The notes beneath the pieces were generated by a model. That model ran no database searches. It worked only from the letters and a program-made list of their open reading frames with translations, and had not been told where the DNA came from. From Crambe crambe (Eukaryota; Porifera; Demospongiae; Poecilosclerida; Crambeidae), in assembly GCA_963924555.1 (NCBI GenBank), contig OZ004596.1, forward strand, positions 1,302,001-1,366,000: a stretch of 64,000 bases of DNA. The letters run 5' to 3'. Positions 1 to 12,842 of this stretch are shown one piece after another. How positions within the stretch are numbered: position 1 is the stretch's first letter; every line of letters starts with the position of its first letter. The position numbers were made by a program, and so were the translations under genes.

Positions 1-301
1 AGATGTATACAAGGGCTTTTAGCTGTAATTAATCACCTCTTATTTCACTATTCAGTATTCACACAAGACCCAGTAAACGTACACTATTTTTGGCCAAGCA
101 TAAATGTTCACTCGTGCCACACCTAAGTGCTAGGTAAGAATGACCCAATGCTGGACTCATTAGACAATTGGCAGCTTTCAAGCCAATTGAGATGTCTCTT
201 AAATGCAACCTTAAAAGGTTCAAAGAAAAGTTAATTTCTTGCTAGAATACATAAACATTAAAAGAAGAATTGGTCCAAGGATTATACATGAGAAGACCCA
301 C

Positions 302-3300
302 CCTGATCCGTGGTGCACAACAATGGCTGCAAGGTCATAAATCTCTCCCTCTCCTGTGGAACCCTTGTTCCTCGCTATGTATGAGGACATGTCAAGTCCA
401 CGGAAGGGGAAGTGGACCATCGTGTCTATTTTCGTCCGAGAGAAAGCCGTGAAATGGAATCGCTTGAGATGAATGGTGAGAACCTAATAAGGGAATCAAT
501 AAAGAACATGCATTGCTGATCAGTATAGCCACCAGGCCAAAGGATTATCTTTTGATTAAACAGTACTTAATATAATCAACAAACACGGGGGGGGGGGGGG
601 GGGGGGGGGGGGGGCCAACTCAGCAAACTTAGCAGTATGTCTCCTTTTGAAGACTATCCCACACTCTATTATAAATACTAACTTTAAGCTTCTCCAATGA
701 GCCTAGACCAACAGCAGATCGGCCCACAGCTATTTCATCATGCATCAAGCTCATAAAAATGCAAGGAATTTTCATGCTCAATTTCCAAGCTCTAAATATA
801 AACCCAATGGTCAGAGAAAAGGAGTATTGTGTCCCTTACATTGGATAGTGTTTGGATGGACAGCTGTTTGGTGGAGGGTCGACGGCTTTTACAGCGGGGA
901 CAGTAATACCACTCTGACTCTTGTAGCGTCTCCAGGTCTGTGAAACTGTCGAGACAGTCTAGAATGATATACAACAATAAGAGGTTCTAAAAACCCTACA
1001 TCCTCTCAGAACCAGATTCTGTTTGGTAAATAAAGAACCATACAGTCACAGATTCATATTCTAGGTACCTGAAAGATGGCAGTCAGGACTGGTTTTTTTC
1101 TTATCTTTCTTGGGAATATCCAAAGAAATATCTAACAATAGAAATAAACACAACATCACTAAACCCCACCTTTAAGGGTGGATCAATGATTTTTTTGTGG
1201 TTTTTTTGTCCATAACTTCCTTATACTTTACTTAAGATAGCCCTGCTATAGTTATAATGGAAGATTGCTCACCTAAAATCGGATCCAATTTCCGTGACTC
1301 GTTTCTACAGGTCAGACATGATACCTACATATGCATGATATATATATATAATTATATGTAAGGTAAATAGAAGTCCTAGCATGTATAAACTGACAGAATA
1401 AGATCACGTACATACTTCTCAGATGTGCAATACAAGTACCTACACAACCGCCCAAGCTATCAGGTATTTTTATAGTTCAAAAAGGTCACCATCCCAAACA
1501 TGAATGATTAATTTATGACAATCACTCAGATATGTAAAGGTTATTTCTTGGAATGATGGCTTATTTATTGCCATCCCTTGATGATGTAAGAACAATCCAC
1601 GATCAGCACTCCCTCACATATACATAGCCTATAAAACAAGCCCTCACGCACAAAATATTCAACCAAGAAAGTTAACCTACACATGTCACTACAGCCGATG
1701 CCATATATTACATTGTACTACTAAAAATGCTTCACATAACTAAACCTACAAAGTGAGACCCTATGAATATCTAAACATGACAGCTATGCCACAAATACAA
1801 ACATTAGTAGTCAATTTTCCAAATGGGATTATGTACTATGACCTCACTTCCAAACCATGCTCGGAATATAGCAAAACCCCCTTGGAGATAAGACATGGCT
1901 ATGGCATTATCAAAGTGGGGCCTGGGTACAAGGCTACATCTATGTGTATGTAACATAGATGTCATGTAACCATCACTCACGTCACTCTGAAGGATGCCTT
2001 CAAATATGTCAGACACGATGGACTGTCCTGTCTTGTGCTGTGGCTTCCGCACTTGAATCAATTCTGTGTGCAGCTTGTCCAGAAGGTAACGCATAAACTC
2101 ATGTGCATCTTGCTGCTGGTAACCCCTAACATGGGTGCAATGAATGCATGAGCAATAAGAGTGAAATTGGTAAAGCATCATTAAACACAAGTACCGTTAA
2201 ACACATGCACAGTCGGTAAAGTGTCATCAATGTAATAGGATTACATAGTTGGTAAAGTATCACAAAAGGATTACATAGTTGGTAAAGTATCACAAAAATT
2301 AAAAACACTACAAGCTTACCTGAATTTAGGGACCAGTTTCCAGACCACAGCAAAAAGGGAATCAGGTGAATAAGCTCCACTTCCTTCTTCCCACAAAGCA
2401 CAGGATATCTTTCTCACTTCTTCCACCAAAGAACTACAACAAAGTATGAGCATAACCTTGTGAAGTAGCTTCTAGCTGTACAAGAGCTCACATTTCATCT
2501 ATGTCTCCATTACGTCTTGTACTGTATTTATGTGTCCGTTTGACGTCTGTTGACATCTTGACATCGAGGGAGGGGAGTTTCTTAAAGAAGAGATAAAACT
2601 GTTCCAAGTTGCTGTAATAGGTAGTTGATCACCAGTTTAATGGTGCACTATAGTGAATGGGTCAACTCACTTGAGAGACTGAAGGATTGCATTCATGAAG
2701 CAAGTATTACCAAGATTTATCAGTCCTACTGGACTAGGATGCTTCTACAGATGGAAAAATGTATAGTCAAGTAAGTATTACATTAAGGATCTGATTCTTA
2801 CCTGCATCTTTGAAGGAGGGGGTTTCATGTCATTATCAGAGTCACAGGAGCCTAGTGCACTAAAAAAATACAGACTATACTAATGTCCCTAACAACTGCT
2901 TTATGGCTAGTACTCACCTAGTTTTCCCTAATTCACCCCCAATCCGTGTCCTCAGCAATTGGATGATCCGGTTATCATTCACAACATACTCATCATCCAC
3001 ATAGCTACATAAGTAATTCGAAGGGGTTGGACATAATTTAAAGATAAGGACCTGATGCAGGTTGTATTGAGTGACTGAGGTACTTACCAGTACACTGAAA
3101 GATTTTGATCCATACACAATCTATGTCCAGTGAACTGTTCCGCATGTTCTTTGGCGTGCCCATTTATATACCTGGTAAAGGATCATTATAAAACATACAA
3201 AGATATAAATTAAACTCACCTGCCACAATGAACCACACCACATGCTAAACAGATCCAGGGACTTTTACGAGACTTGCATTCTAAAGGTCAAGGTAAAAAA

Positions 3301-3480
3301 TGTATTACATGTTAAGCAGACATGTTGTCTGCAAGCATTGTAAAGATATAATTTGTGGTCGCCCAAGTCATCTGTATACATTGCTAACTTACTTGCACAT
3401 GCCCAATGCTGTGGCTCCACTTTGGATACGTCTTTAGCTGTCAGCAGCACAGCAGTTGACAGGTGCTCACACTCTACCAT
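302..3480 (-). CDS. USP3: USP3-like ubiquitin-specific protease (3' end outside window)
   Basis: Cysteine deubiquitinase, by homology a nuclear/chromatin ubiquitin hydrolase of the USP3 type. Read 3'->5' on the plus strand, the coding exons begin at ATG 3478-3480 (MVECEHLS, like the start of vertebrate USP3). A zf-UBP zinc finger is spread over exons near 3393-3480, 3220-3280 ([19 protein letters not shown]) and 3100-3170 ([18 protein letters not shown]). The catalytic Cys box is near 2670-2735 ([18 protein letters not shown]). Further exons are near 2320-2435, 1973-2128 ([19 protein letters not shown]), 1265-1310 ([13 protein letters not shown]), 832-955 ([12 protein letters not shown] and a CxxC pair) and 302-470 ([10 protein letters not shown] to VVHHGSG). 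The exon carrying the catalytic His (GHYxA) is not visible and probably lies left of base 1. The segment between 832 and 1265 holds an exon I could not place. Intact where seen. Confidence 0.88.
587..614. repeat. 28-base G homopolymer in a USP3 intron
   Basis: Uninterrupted run of 28 G on the plus strand (C-rich on the transcribed strand of USP3). Its length is likely to be polymorphic or assembly-uncertain. Confidence 0.9.
2217..2300. repeat. Short tandem duplication, about 30-bp unit
   Basis: A unit of the form ggattacatagttggtaaag-tatcacaaaa is present twice in tandem, with a diverged partial copy before it. It lies in a USP3 intron and has no coding role. Confidence 0.7.
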
Positions 3481-3796
3481 AGTAGCTAGCTAAGGATACA
3501 AGAATAACAACGAAGCATATACGAGGAAAGTATTGTATTACCTTTATTGCTTATTCCCCCCGAACATTTCAACGAAAGAACCAGCTATATTTTCTTTGGG
3601 TCTTTGCAGAACAATGCTCCTCGACATGGCTGACCTTATCGCGTCCCAGCCAAGAAATTTAAATTTTTAAACCACGCCTACCTACCGATTTCAATTAATG
3701 CGCATCATAAACAGATGCAGGGAATTTGAGTCAGAGCCATAGAAACCATCCAGCGCTGCTGTACGTGTGATTACATTCACATGCAGTGAACTGGTG
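3481..3796. promoter_or_regulatory. Divergent intergenic region between USP3 and the small membrane-protein gene
   Basis: Only 316 bases separate the two opposing start codons, so they probably share a bidirectional promoter. No clear TATA box is seen at a convincing position. A short upstream ATG (3781, ATG CAG TGA) precedes the plus-strand start. Inference from spacing only. Confidence 0.4.
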
Positions 3797-4448
3797 ATGC
3801 CTATAGTAGTGGTGGAAGGTGAAGGTGTAGGAGATAATGGCCCAGTGGGTCACGAAAGTGAAAATGAAGACCTTAGAAATAAATTGATACTCCTAATTGT
3901 ATTTCTGGTTATATTCCACGTTGGAGCATTTGTATCCTAGTCAATGTCTTCGTTATTAGTAACTGTAACTTTAATATTCATTTAGTTATATTCCCTGACT
4001 GCATTTTAGATATTCTGGGCATCGAAACTCTGGAATGGGTCTGCATCTTCTAAACATGATAAATCAAAAATACGGATATCCTAGCGGTTATCTTGCACTG
4101 CTTCCTTCATACTCACTGGCTATGAACAGTATAAAAGACAAAGGAACATGCAATTTTATTTTTGTCGACATGATATGCATGATTGATAACTTGTTGGGCG
4201 TGGCATGACCTATACGATGAATGAATAAGCTTTATGGAATGTTGCGAATATAAAATGACCTAATTTTATATTACGCTGGCAGTAAACAGGAAGATGGTTT
4301 GTGTGTATTGATAAGTGAAAATCGTCTAGACTTGCTTGTGTTACAAAGACTGAGCTGGACCGCACTGCTGGGACTGACCGAGCTGTTAAAAGCTCTAACA
4401 GCTGATGAACTCAGCATTCTGACTGCCGTACAGAAACAAAGAAGCTAA
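3797..4448 (+). CDS. Small single-pass membrane protein, three exons (hypothetical)
   Basis: Proposed join 3797-3931, 4010-4038, 4283-4448, which gives 109 residues and a TAA stop. Exon 1 encodes an acidic N-terminus (MPIVVVEGEGVGDNG...) and then a hydrophobic helix (about residues 31-50, KLILLIVFLVIFHVGAF). It splices with gtatcc into a 29-base exon that continues the helix and ends in a basic/aromatic patch (WASKLWNGK). The last exon encodes a leucine-rich helical tail (LDLLVLQRLSWTALLGLTEL) ending QKQRS. The phases agree across both introns (0, then 2) and the acceptors are tttag and ggcag. I do not recognise the family. A tail-anchored or type II/III small membrane protein is the reading from topology. 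The weak point is the 29-base exon with donor gtctgc; an alternative frame there stays open for about 60 codons. The model rests on sequence only. Confidence 0.5.
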
Positions 4449-5829
4449 ACTTCCCAGCAGTCTCAGTGTCTGTTTTAGTTGGTTACTTACGGGCCCGATC
4501 TGTGTGGAGAGTGGACTAGACGAGAAGAACCGGTGAGTTTATGATGTCTGACATGGCTTGCAAACCATGTGCCTAGCTAGTTATGTACCTGGCCTTGTTC
4601 ACTTGTATGAGCTTATCCACAGTGATAGATCCTTTTGTGCTGTCACTGTCTGTGTGTTAAACTATGACTTTCTAGCCTGACCTACTTCTATTGCCTGCAG
4701 CACCCAAACAGATTTCAGCTCAAGCCCTGTTTGGACTTGTATTAAACCATAATACCCTTTTGATCTTTCTGAATCTGCTGGCCCTGGGTCTCTAAATCAC
4801 TTCAATTATCAACTCTCAGCTAATAGAGTTGATTAATAAAATGGAATTTTCTTTCTGTTAATTAGGGGGGAATGAGCTGGTGTCCTTTTGGTTTGTACTG
4901 TAAGCATGTCATACTAGGAATCATACTACTAGTGTCACTTGTTTTTCTGGACTTCCTTCATCATTCCATAAAGAATAAAAAAAGAGTTGTTAAGAATTTC
5001 AGCTACTTATTGGGTTTATTAGACATGTGTTTTGCATGATCTTCCAGCTCATTAAACTCAAGAGTTCGTGAGAACTTACATCCAAGCTGGGTCAATGAAG
5101 TACTAAAGTTTGATCTTAATTATGTGAAGAAAAAATAGCATTATTTATGATCAAAGGGCTCACCACAACACACCTGTTGTTCTTGGTCTATTTAGAGGAA
5201 GAATCTTGCCACCTTCAAATAAAAATTACATTTCTAGAAATGGCTTCCTAATTGAGTAAAAAATCTTTTCTGGCTCCTTGAGTGTTGGTGTCTGCCGATT
5301 GCATGTGTAATTTGTGCACACTTGCAGCACCTGATTCTGGGTGCTGTTGATACACTGTCGGAGAACCATTGCTGGCAAGCAACCGTGCAAATGCTGCCCA
5401 GAAATAGTGCACAAAAGCTGTTTCAAGTGGTCATGTACACCTTGTGGAGTGTGGTAATTAACACCATGAGTTTTATTTCTCTTTGGTTGGCCAAAAGTGG
5501 TGGGATTTCAGAGAACACCATTCTGAAATCAGAAGAGTTTCAGAGGGTATTTTTAAGTCATTTTGTTGTTTTTGTTGTTATTTGCACCTACTTAATCCTT
5601 CAAGCATAATAATTTGTTCTTTAGGAATTGAGATACAATCTTAGTCAGTGACTAATAGGCATTACTTGGTGCATAGTGCTCAAATACAAGCTGCTCTATA
5701 CAGAACTCCATGGACCTATTTGTTAGCACTATGGTAACCTCTCTTGTTTAGTATTCAGGATGAGTACTGCCTCTTATTGTTTTCTGTACAGTGAAAAACT
5801 AACCTGTTTGTTATATTACCATCATCATT

Positions 5830-5914
<85 letters not shown>

Positions 5915-5917
5915 CAG
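4449..5917 (+). other. Non-coding stretch: 3' end of the small gene and probable 5' leader/intron of the zinc-finger gene
   Basis: No convincing coding exon. A strong donor-like site (cgagaagaaccg|gtgagt) near 4531 could end a 5' UTR exon of the zinc-finger gene, spliced to the acceptor at 5917. The transcript start was not identified. Confidence 0.35.
5835..5910 (+). repeat. (TC)38 microsatellite forming the polypyrimidine tract of a splice acceptor
   Basis: About 76 bases of pure TC, followed directly by cattcag, a good 3' splice site, and then an exon that contains the start codon of the zinc-finger gene 104 bases later. Confidence 0.85.
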
Positions 5918-6021
5918 ATCTCCACAGCAAGAATCTCTCAACATTAAGTTTAGGCGAGGAAAGATTCTTCTAAGTCAGTGAGTCCCCGGACACTGAAGGT
6001 GGAGGCTCTCCTTTTTCCAAT

Positions 6022-9000
6022 ATGATGCTTACCGCCGCCATTCCTACCAATCCTGGTCCTTCTGTGTATGCTCATAATCACTCCCCGTCAGTTGCTACAA
6101 GCTCTTCCCCTTCTCACCCGGCATCTCCAGACTCTCTCCCCGGCCCCCAGGCTTGCCAAAGCTCCACCCATGTTCGACGTGGAATGGAGAACAAAGCATC
6201 CACAGGCTCAGCCATGACTCCAGATCATACTAATAGTAATAACGAACGGGGACATCCTCCTCCTCCTGCTGCTCAACTCATTCCCATGACTGCTCTGCAC
6301 CAGCCGTTCATTCTGGGACCTGGGGGAGCAAGCTATGCCCTGCTCCCTTCCATTCAGCAAGTTAATAATCTATCTGGTGGCAACGATGCCACCATGTTTG
6401 GTATCCAACCCCTTGGCGCTATCTCTACTCTGCCGAGACCAACAGCTACGGGGACAGCAGCTGCTGCTCCCACCACTGCCACACTTCAGCCCATAGAAAC
6501 CAGTTACTACAGCCGTGTCCAACCTGACCCCTCGCCTATGGTCTTCCAGCAACCTCTCCAACAGAGAACTGCCACTTCATCTGATTCCAGACACTTGAAT
6601 AGTACCTCTATCCAAGTTCCTCCGCCTCCCACTACAGCATCCCTTCACCCCCACTCATTCCTCATATCTGGAACCGGAAGCGGACTCATCTTGAATAGGA
6701 ATCAGACTGCATCAACTTTGGGACCAAAACCAAGCTCAACAACGGTGCCTACTCCCAATCTAGATTCCAGAGTGGTCCTCCCAGAGAAGGCCTCTTCCCC
6801 CCCTTCCTCCTCCTCCCCCCAAACCTACACAGGACATGGATCCAGGTCAACTCGCGTCATATTGGATAAATCCACAAGCTCGTCCGATCCTGAGATTCAT
6901 CGGAGAAACAGTATTGGAGACGTGAACAACGATGACATCATTAGCAGAAGAAGACAATCTCACGATATGGTCTCGTCCCATTCCTTTTCTCAGCCACAGC
7001 GCCATGTATCTCAATCTGATTCCAACACAGCCTCATCAGAAATTGGACTTCCTAAAGATATCCGTGTTAAGCATGAGCCACTGGGGGATGACCCTCCTCT
7101 CCACTCTGTGACCACTCGTAGGAACTCAGATAGCAACTTGGACGAGGCTGCAGGTCTATCCTCCTCCTCCTCTTCGTCTAAGAGTTACCAGATCAGTGCT
7201 CTGATCGATGTCCCCCCGCCTCCCATGAACCAGCAGCTCAACAAAGCATCACGGACGTCAAGTCTGAGCAGTTCCCTGTCCTCTTTCAGGTTCGGGGGTA
7301 GTCTGAGTCAGTTGTGGGCCTCCCAGATATCACTCTCGGGGAAGATTAATAACATGAAGAGCACAGGGTGAGTTTTAACTTGAGAATAAGTGATCCAGTT
7401 TAGGTTGGAGATCCAGTACTGAATTTGATAGGCTGTTTCCTTAGTTACTAATAGCTGCAGTACTTCTGGCTCTGTCCACTTGGTACAAAGAGTTGTCCAC
7501 TTGGAACAAAGAGTTTGATAAAGAGCAGACTTGAATGCAGCCAGTCTGTTGGTTAGTAGAACCATAGGCACCTCTTGATGTAGATACTTCTTGCAGTTGG
7601 GGAGTGGTGATGATAGGTTGGGAGGGCTGATCACATTAAAATTTAAAAACAAAGACAGTCTATCACCGCAGGCTGCTCAATCACACCATTCATAGTTTTG
7701 ATTATCAAGTTATCTTAGCCACTCCTGGTATGAAATGACACAATAATAGCTTTGTCAACTTTGAAGCAGAAGTAAGTGTATAGGACTATCTATTTGTGAT
7801 CTTTCCTTCTCTTTTTATGGAGGAGTGAAAGTTCAAGTTCAACTGTAACTGATCTTAGTGCAGCTTTTCATCAGGAGCATAGCTTGCATATCCAGACAGC
7901 AGCTGGGAAGCTATTATGCTTAGAAATAATGGCTTGGGGTTTAGGTGTGTGGATTCAATACCCTGATAGTTGGTAAGACGACTTGCTTGACGGTACTTCC
8001 TTATAAGAAGTGACCTTGTTGCGATGAACTTGTGAACTTTTGTTTGGCAACCTATCCAACTTAACATATCCAGAGGGTTTGTGTGTGAGAGGCCCCACTA
8101 GACCAGTCCTTTTGAAGTCCTCATCGTCACCATGAAAATGATTTTGGGGGTGAACTTTTTGTTTACAACCTGATGCTATATAATTCTGCCAACCATACAA
8201 GCCAAAAAATGCCACATACACTGGATCGTCACATCTTTTGCTTCATTTAGCCAGCTATGACTAGTATGCACTCACATCTATTTCAGCTTCTCTTTGAAGA
8301 CGTTACACAACATCAAGCAATTTCTCTTTTTCCTTTCTATGGCCTTCAACATTGCACCATTTTGTATAACTCAGTCTCTCCATGCAAGATTCCTTCCTCC
8401 CTCCATGTAAAATCCCTTCCCCCCTCCCTTTTCTTTGAGCTGCATTGTCCCACAACTTTTCTGTCATAGTTTTCTATAGAAATAGAGATAAAGCAACACA
8501 TTGAAGAGACACAATGCTTAGGCTTTTTTATACAATATGCACAAGGATCTCGAGTATTGTTTGCTTAGGATGTTTAACTCAAACGAATGATAATTGTTGT
8601 GCATGGGGAAGCTAGCACAGCACACTTGGCCTATAAAACCTAGCACACTCGGCCTATAATTGAATATAATTGAGGAGGTTCAATGGCAATAATTACAGGA
8701 GTAGAGTGTTGCTATGGTGTGGAATAGAATCCAAGAAAGGGACTAAGTGAGAAATAAAATGGACACAAATAGCGGTGGTATGGGGATTTGAACCAAAGTA
8801 TTTTTTTCCCTCCTTACTTTGTCTTGATGTGTAATTAGACAACTATTTTAACTAGCCATGCAGAACTAACGGTCTTATTTCCCTGATCTGATACTAGCTA
8901 GCTAACTGGTTAATCTCTTTCTCTCTGTGTGACTTGAGGAAGACTCTTACCATCACAAGGAACACTTTGAGGATTTGAAAGTGCTATACACACAGCATAA

Positions 9001-12000
9001 TCCCTCCAAGGCACTGCCTGCCGGATTCCCAGTGTTTGTTTTGTCCAAGAAGGGCTAGGACACAACTATTAAAATTCCTCGTCCCCTTTGATGTGTGTGC
9101 TTAGTCTATAGTTCTTCGCAGATGTTTATTGGCCAGGGAGATAAATACATTATGCTTCAGGCCATGGCACTTAAGATCTGTAATACTGTTGTTATTGAAT
9201 ATCTTGGCTTCTCTCAGTTGTTCATGTTGTGGTCAGCCCAGAGTGTTATAAATAGCTTTGCAATTCTCTAAGATGACTTGCCCAGGGGAGCTTTTTAGGG
9301 TGTGGTGATATCATGTGATTAGTTACATAATAATGAAGTCCGTGTGTGGCCTCTGGGAGCTTCTAAATAATGCTTTTATTATTATTGTAATATTATTATT
9401 GGTCAGATGTGTGGTATGTGTTGGCTACAGTTATTAAACTCCTTGAAGTGTTATTTTTGATGGAATTACTCCTTTGTGGTGGCCAGGTAATTGAGTTAGG
9501 CTGCAATTTGAGAGGCTCTGAACCTGTCTGGTGGTATCCACCACTCTAGCACTTGGCAGATTCAGGTATAGTAAGCTGCAGGCATAGTTGAATTGGGCAT
9601 GCTTGCCTAAGAGGGTAGCTTCGGGTACTCCTGACGGGACTTGTTTTCCTCTCCATAGCTTATCAAGTTTCAGACATCACTGTGTCACCATTTTTTTATT
9701 TATCATCGAGGGAGAAAGCATTTTCCATGTCCTCTTTTGGCTACATGTCCTCTTTTGGCTACATGTGTCGGTGTTCTTGTTAATTAGAGCCTATTTTGGT
9801 TGAACTTTTGCTTTTATATTTTGGTTTTTAAACTTTCATTCTCTTTCATTTCTCTTGATTATCTCTTTCAACCGTCCTCCCCCTTTGCCTGGCCCTTTCC
9901 TCTTCCTCCTCCCTCCTCTGCTATTCCACTTACCTTCTGATGTGGGTCAGAGAAAATAAACTCTATTAAATTCCTTCATATTCTTCCTGTAGCCTAGTTA
10001 ATAGTGGGTGACAATGATGTTTAAAAGTGTGTGAGCAAAACCGAAAGTTGTGAAAAGTGACCAGAAGACAGGACAGTGAGAGAAGGAATTGAAATTGATG
10101 TATTAATCTTTCCCAAAGTACAGAGATTTTGGCAGTGGTCAGGTAGTGGGTGAATTTTGAGGTCACCTTTCTCTTTATAGAGAGCTAGATAGAAAGATTC
10201 TAACCTTGATTTTACTCTAGTTTGTGTAAACTTCTTCTTTATAACCTGAGCTAGCTGCCAAGTGTTCGTGACCCATTCAAATATGATAGGCGATAATATC
10301 TAGGCAATCACTTTTTTGGAAGTGGCACTGGTTGGCAAACATGAGGCCCTCACTGTATGTACTTACAGTCACCGCTTATAACAAAACAGAGTCTGCATAA
10401 AAGGCTGGTGTTCTAACTAATCTGGAGTTGTGTTATCAGTTTTGCATGGCTGCATTCATTTACTCAGAGAGAGTTGTCTCTTCTGTGAAGTTGATTAATT
10501 GAATTAGAACTATATGGATCACTTTTTTACTAATTACATTGTTGAGATGTTTGGGGTGTGAATTATAGAACACAGCAATAATAAACAGGATGAGTGTTCA
10601 CTCAGTACTTATTGTAAAGTCACATGATAATAGTATTTAGTAGTCATGTGATTACAAATTTATGTGCTCTTATTTCATATCCTTAGAAATTTAAATGCTG
10701 ATGCAGCAGTCATGCCATCACTTGGCAACCAGTACTTTGCATTTGGTGGCAGTCTCCCAGAACTCTCCCTGACCTCCCTCAGTCGTCTCCTTCCAAACTC
10801 CTCAGCCAATGACTCGGGCATGTCATCTTGTCCTGGACTCTTTACCCTCCCTCTCTATGTCTACCCCAGCCAGCAGCACCTTGCCACGCCCTTCATTAAC
10901 ACCCATGGGTCCATCACCTTTGGCAGTTTTCTTTCTAATGGCTCAAGTTTGTGTAGCACCTCACGAGGATCTGCTGGGGGAGGTGGCAGCAGTAACAATA
11001 TGGGTACACCTGGCGAGGGAAACACAGGTGATGCTGATTGTGATGTGACCAATAATGACAACAACACTGAGGAGATATTGGATGGGTGTGGTCAGACAGG
11101 AAGTCCCTCCCCCTTGAGAGTGAATGGGTGTGGTCAAACAGGAAGTTCCTCCTCCTTGCAAGAAAACATTATTAAGCTGCCAATGTATTCTCCTATTTCT
11201 GGAGCTATTTTGGGTGGGGCTGCCCCTGGGGTTATCACCTCGTTGCCTGCCTTCAGCACGCTTGCTCGTGGAATGGAAGCAGACCCCTCCAGCACTAAAA
11301 CAGCTGCAGCAAGCAACACCAACAGTTCCTCTTCACCGTCATCCAATCATCCCAACTCTCTTGGGTCGCACTGCATTGCTACCATCACTGGCAACACCAT
11401 TAGACATCACCCTCAAGGAATCGCCTCGTCAAACGACCACGCACACCATCCTCACCATCTCCCGCTCCATAACCCAGCGCAACCCCATCTCCATGGCACC
11501 ACTCCAGAGGGGGCTAGCGATAAGCACCCACACTTGGCTGCTATGAGTCCAGGACAGCCTGACCTCTACATGGCACAAGAGAACACGATACTCCAAACAG
11601 TGCCCACCATCACAAGTCTGAATAGAATCAAACTGGAGAGTGATATGGAGCCACTTGAGCTGGACCCGACACACAGGGGACTTGCCCTCGTGTCCCCAGA
11701 GGGAGCTCGATTGAACTCTCCCCACGGCCAAATAGACATGGGAAGGGTTATCGGGACAAAGGACATCAAAAAGGAAAAAGATAAGCCATACAAGTGCGAC
11801 CATCCTGGGTGTGGTCGTTCCTTCTCATTTCCTGCTCACCTCCGTTCACACATCCAACAGATCCACATCTCCTACCGACCATGCAAGTGCGAATTTCCAG
11901 GTTGCGGCAAGCGATTCTACACTCCTCAGCACCTTAATGTGCACCGACGGGTCCACACAGGGGAACGTCCCTTTGTCTGTCCGTACACGGAGTGCACAAA

Positions 12001-12358
12001 GGCCTTTACCACGGCTGGGAACTTGAAGAATCACATCAGAACACACACGGGAGAGAGACCGTATGCTTGCAAGTTCGAAGGCTGTGGGAAGAGATTTGCA
12101 GAGATGTCCAGTCTCAAGAAACATGAACTTACCCACACTGGGGAGAAACCTTATAAGTGTAGGGTGTGTGGAAAGGCATTTTCACAGGCAGGAAGCAGGA
12201 ACACACACGAACGTAAGCACAACAGAACAGAAGATGAAGAAGGAGAGGGAGTCAGTATCGGAGTGGGAGGAGTCATGGGTGGAGCTAAGGGATCTAAAAA
12301 ATATAGGATTAAAAGAATATCTGGCAGTGGGACGATAGAAGAAGCAATGGAGCAGTAA
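6022..12358 (+). CDS. C2H2 zinc-finger transcription factor, five fingers
   Basis: Join 6022-7367 and 10687-12358, about 1005 residues. The split codon (ACA GG | A AAT) keeps frame across a 3.3-kb intron (gtgagt...ccttag). The start is the first of two ATGs and has an in-frame TAA 51 bases upstream. The N-terminal two thirds are low-complexity Ser/Thr/Pro-rich, with candidate SUMO sites (RVKHEP near 7065 and RIKLESD near 11628). A repeated GCGQTGS motif lies near 11080-11150. Five tandem C2H2 fingers lie at about 11785-12225. Fingers 1-4 have the C-x4-C spacing (CDHPGC, CEFPGC, CPYTEC, CKFEGC) and finger 5 has C-x2-C, with TGERP/TGEKP linkers. This is the style of the ZNF143/ZNF410/MTF-1 class, but I cannot assign an orthologue. 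Nuclear DNA-binding regulator by inference. The C-terminus is basic after the fingers. Confidence 0.85.
7368..10686 (+). other. Large intron of the zinc-finger gene
   Basis: Bounded by donor gtgagt and acceptor ccttag with matching phase. It is AT-rich, with no supported coding exon on either strand. A 17-base direct duplication (tgtcctcttttggctaca) sits near 9728-9765. Confidence 0.7.
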
Positions 12359-12842
12359 GGTTACAGAACATAATGTACTCCACGTTCCTTTGTTCCATAT
12401 CATCACTGATGTCACATGACCAAGCACAGTCCATCAATATGACCAGTTCCTCAAAACAGCACCACAGTTACCTTGGTAACCACATCTAGCTATACTTTGT
12501 CTCTGTTCAACATACTCTATTTATCATAGTTCTCCATCCATTCTAGTGTATAATATTGTCCATAATTGCACTTTGAACTGGTCCCCCTTCCACAGCTGTA
12601 TACATAACTCCACTGTATTTATATATTTTTTTCTCTCCCTTTTTTCCATGTTTGATATTATACTCACTCCATCTTGTGAAAGTACTGTTTGTGGGAACTA
12701 GCCATTCGGTACAACTATTATCATTCTCAGCAATACACACTAGTGACTCACTCGCACATGAATAATAATTAACTTTTGTGCCACACCACTCGGCTACTTA
12801 GATTCTCTATCCATCTCAGCTATACAGTTAGTCAGTGCACTT
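12359..12842. other. Convergent 3' region, zinc-finger gene / CYP-A
   Basis: Gene-free 480 bases between the plus-strand TAA at 12356-12358 and the minus-strand stop of CYP-A at 12843. It contains AT-rich stretches suitable for polyadenylation on both strands. Part of it (accagttcctcaaaacagca) recurs downstream of CYP-B and CYP-C, so the P450 duplication unit reaches into it. Confidence 0.5.

Noticed and set aside
4010-4205. Alternative 60-codon frame (GMGLHLLNMINQKYGYPSGY...) as coding exon of the small gene
   Set aside because: It does not continue the transmembrane helix of exon 1 in phase and has no clear donor. Not fully excluded.
5760-5981. Open frame with a Ser-Leu repeat
   Set aside because: It is the translated TC microsatellite with no coding support; the region is an intron end.
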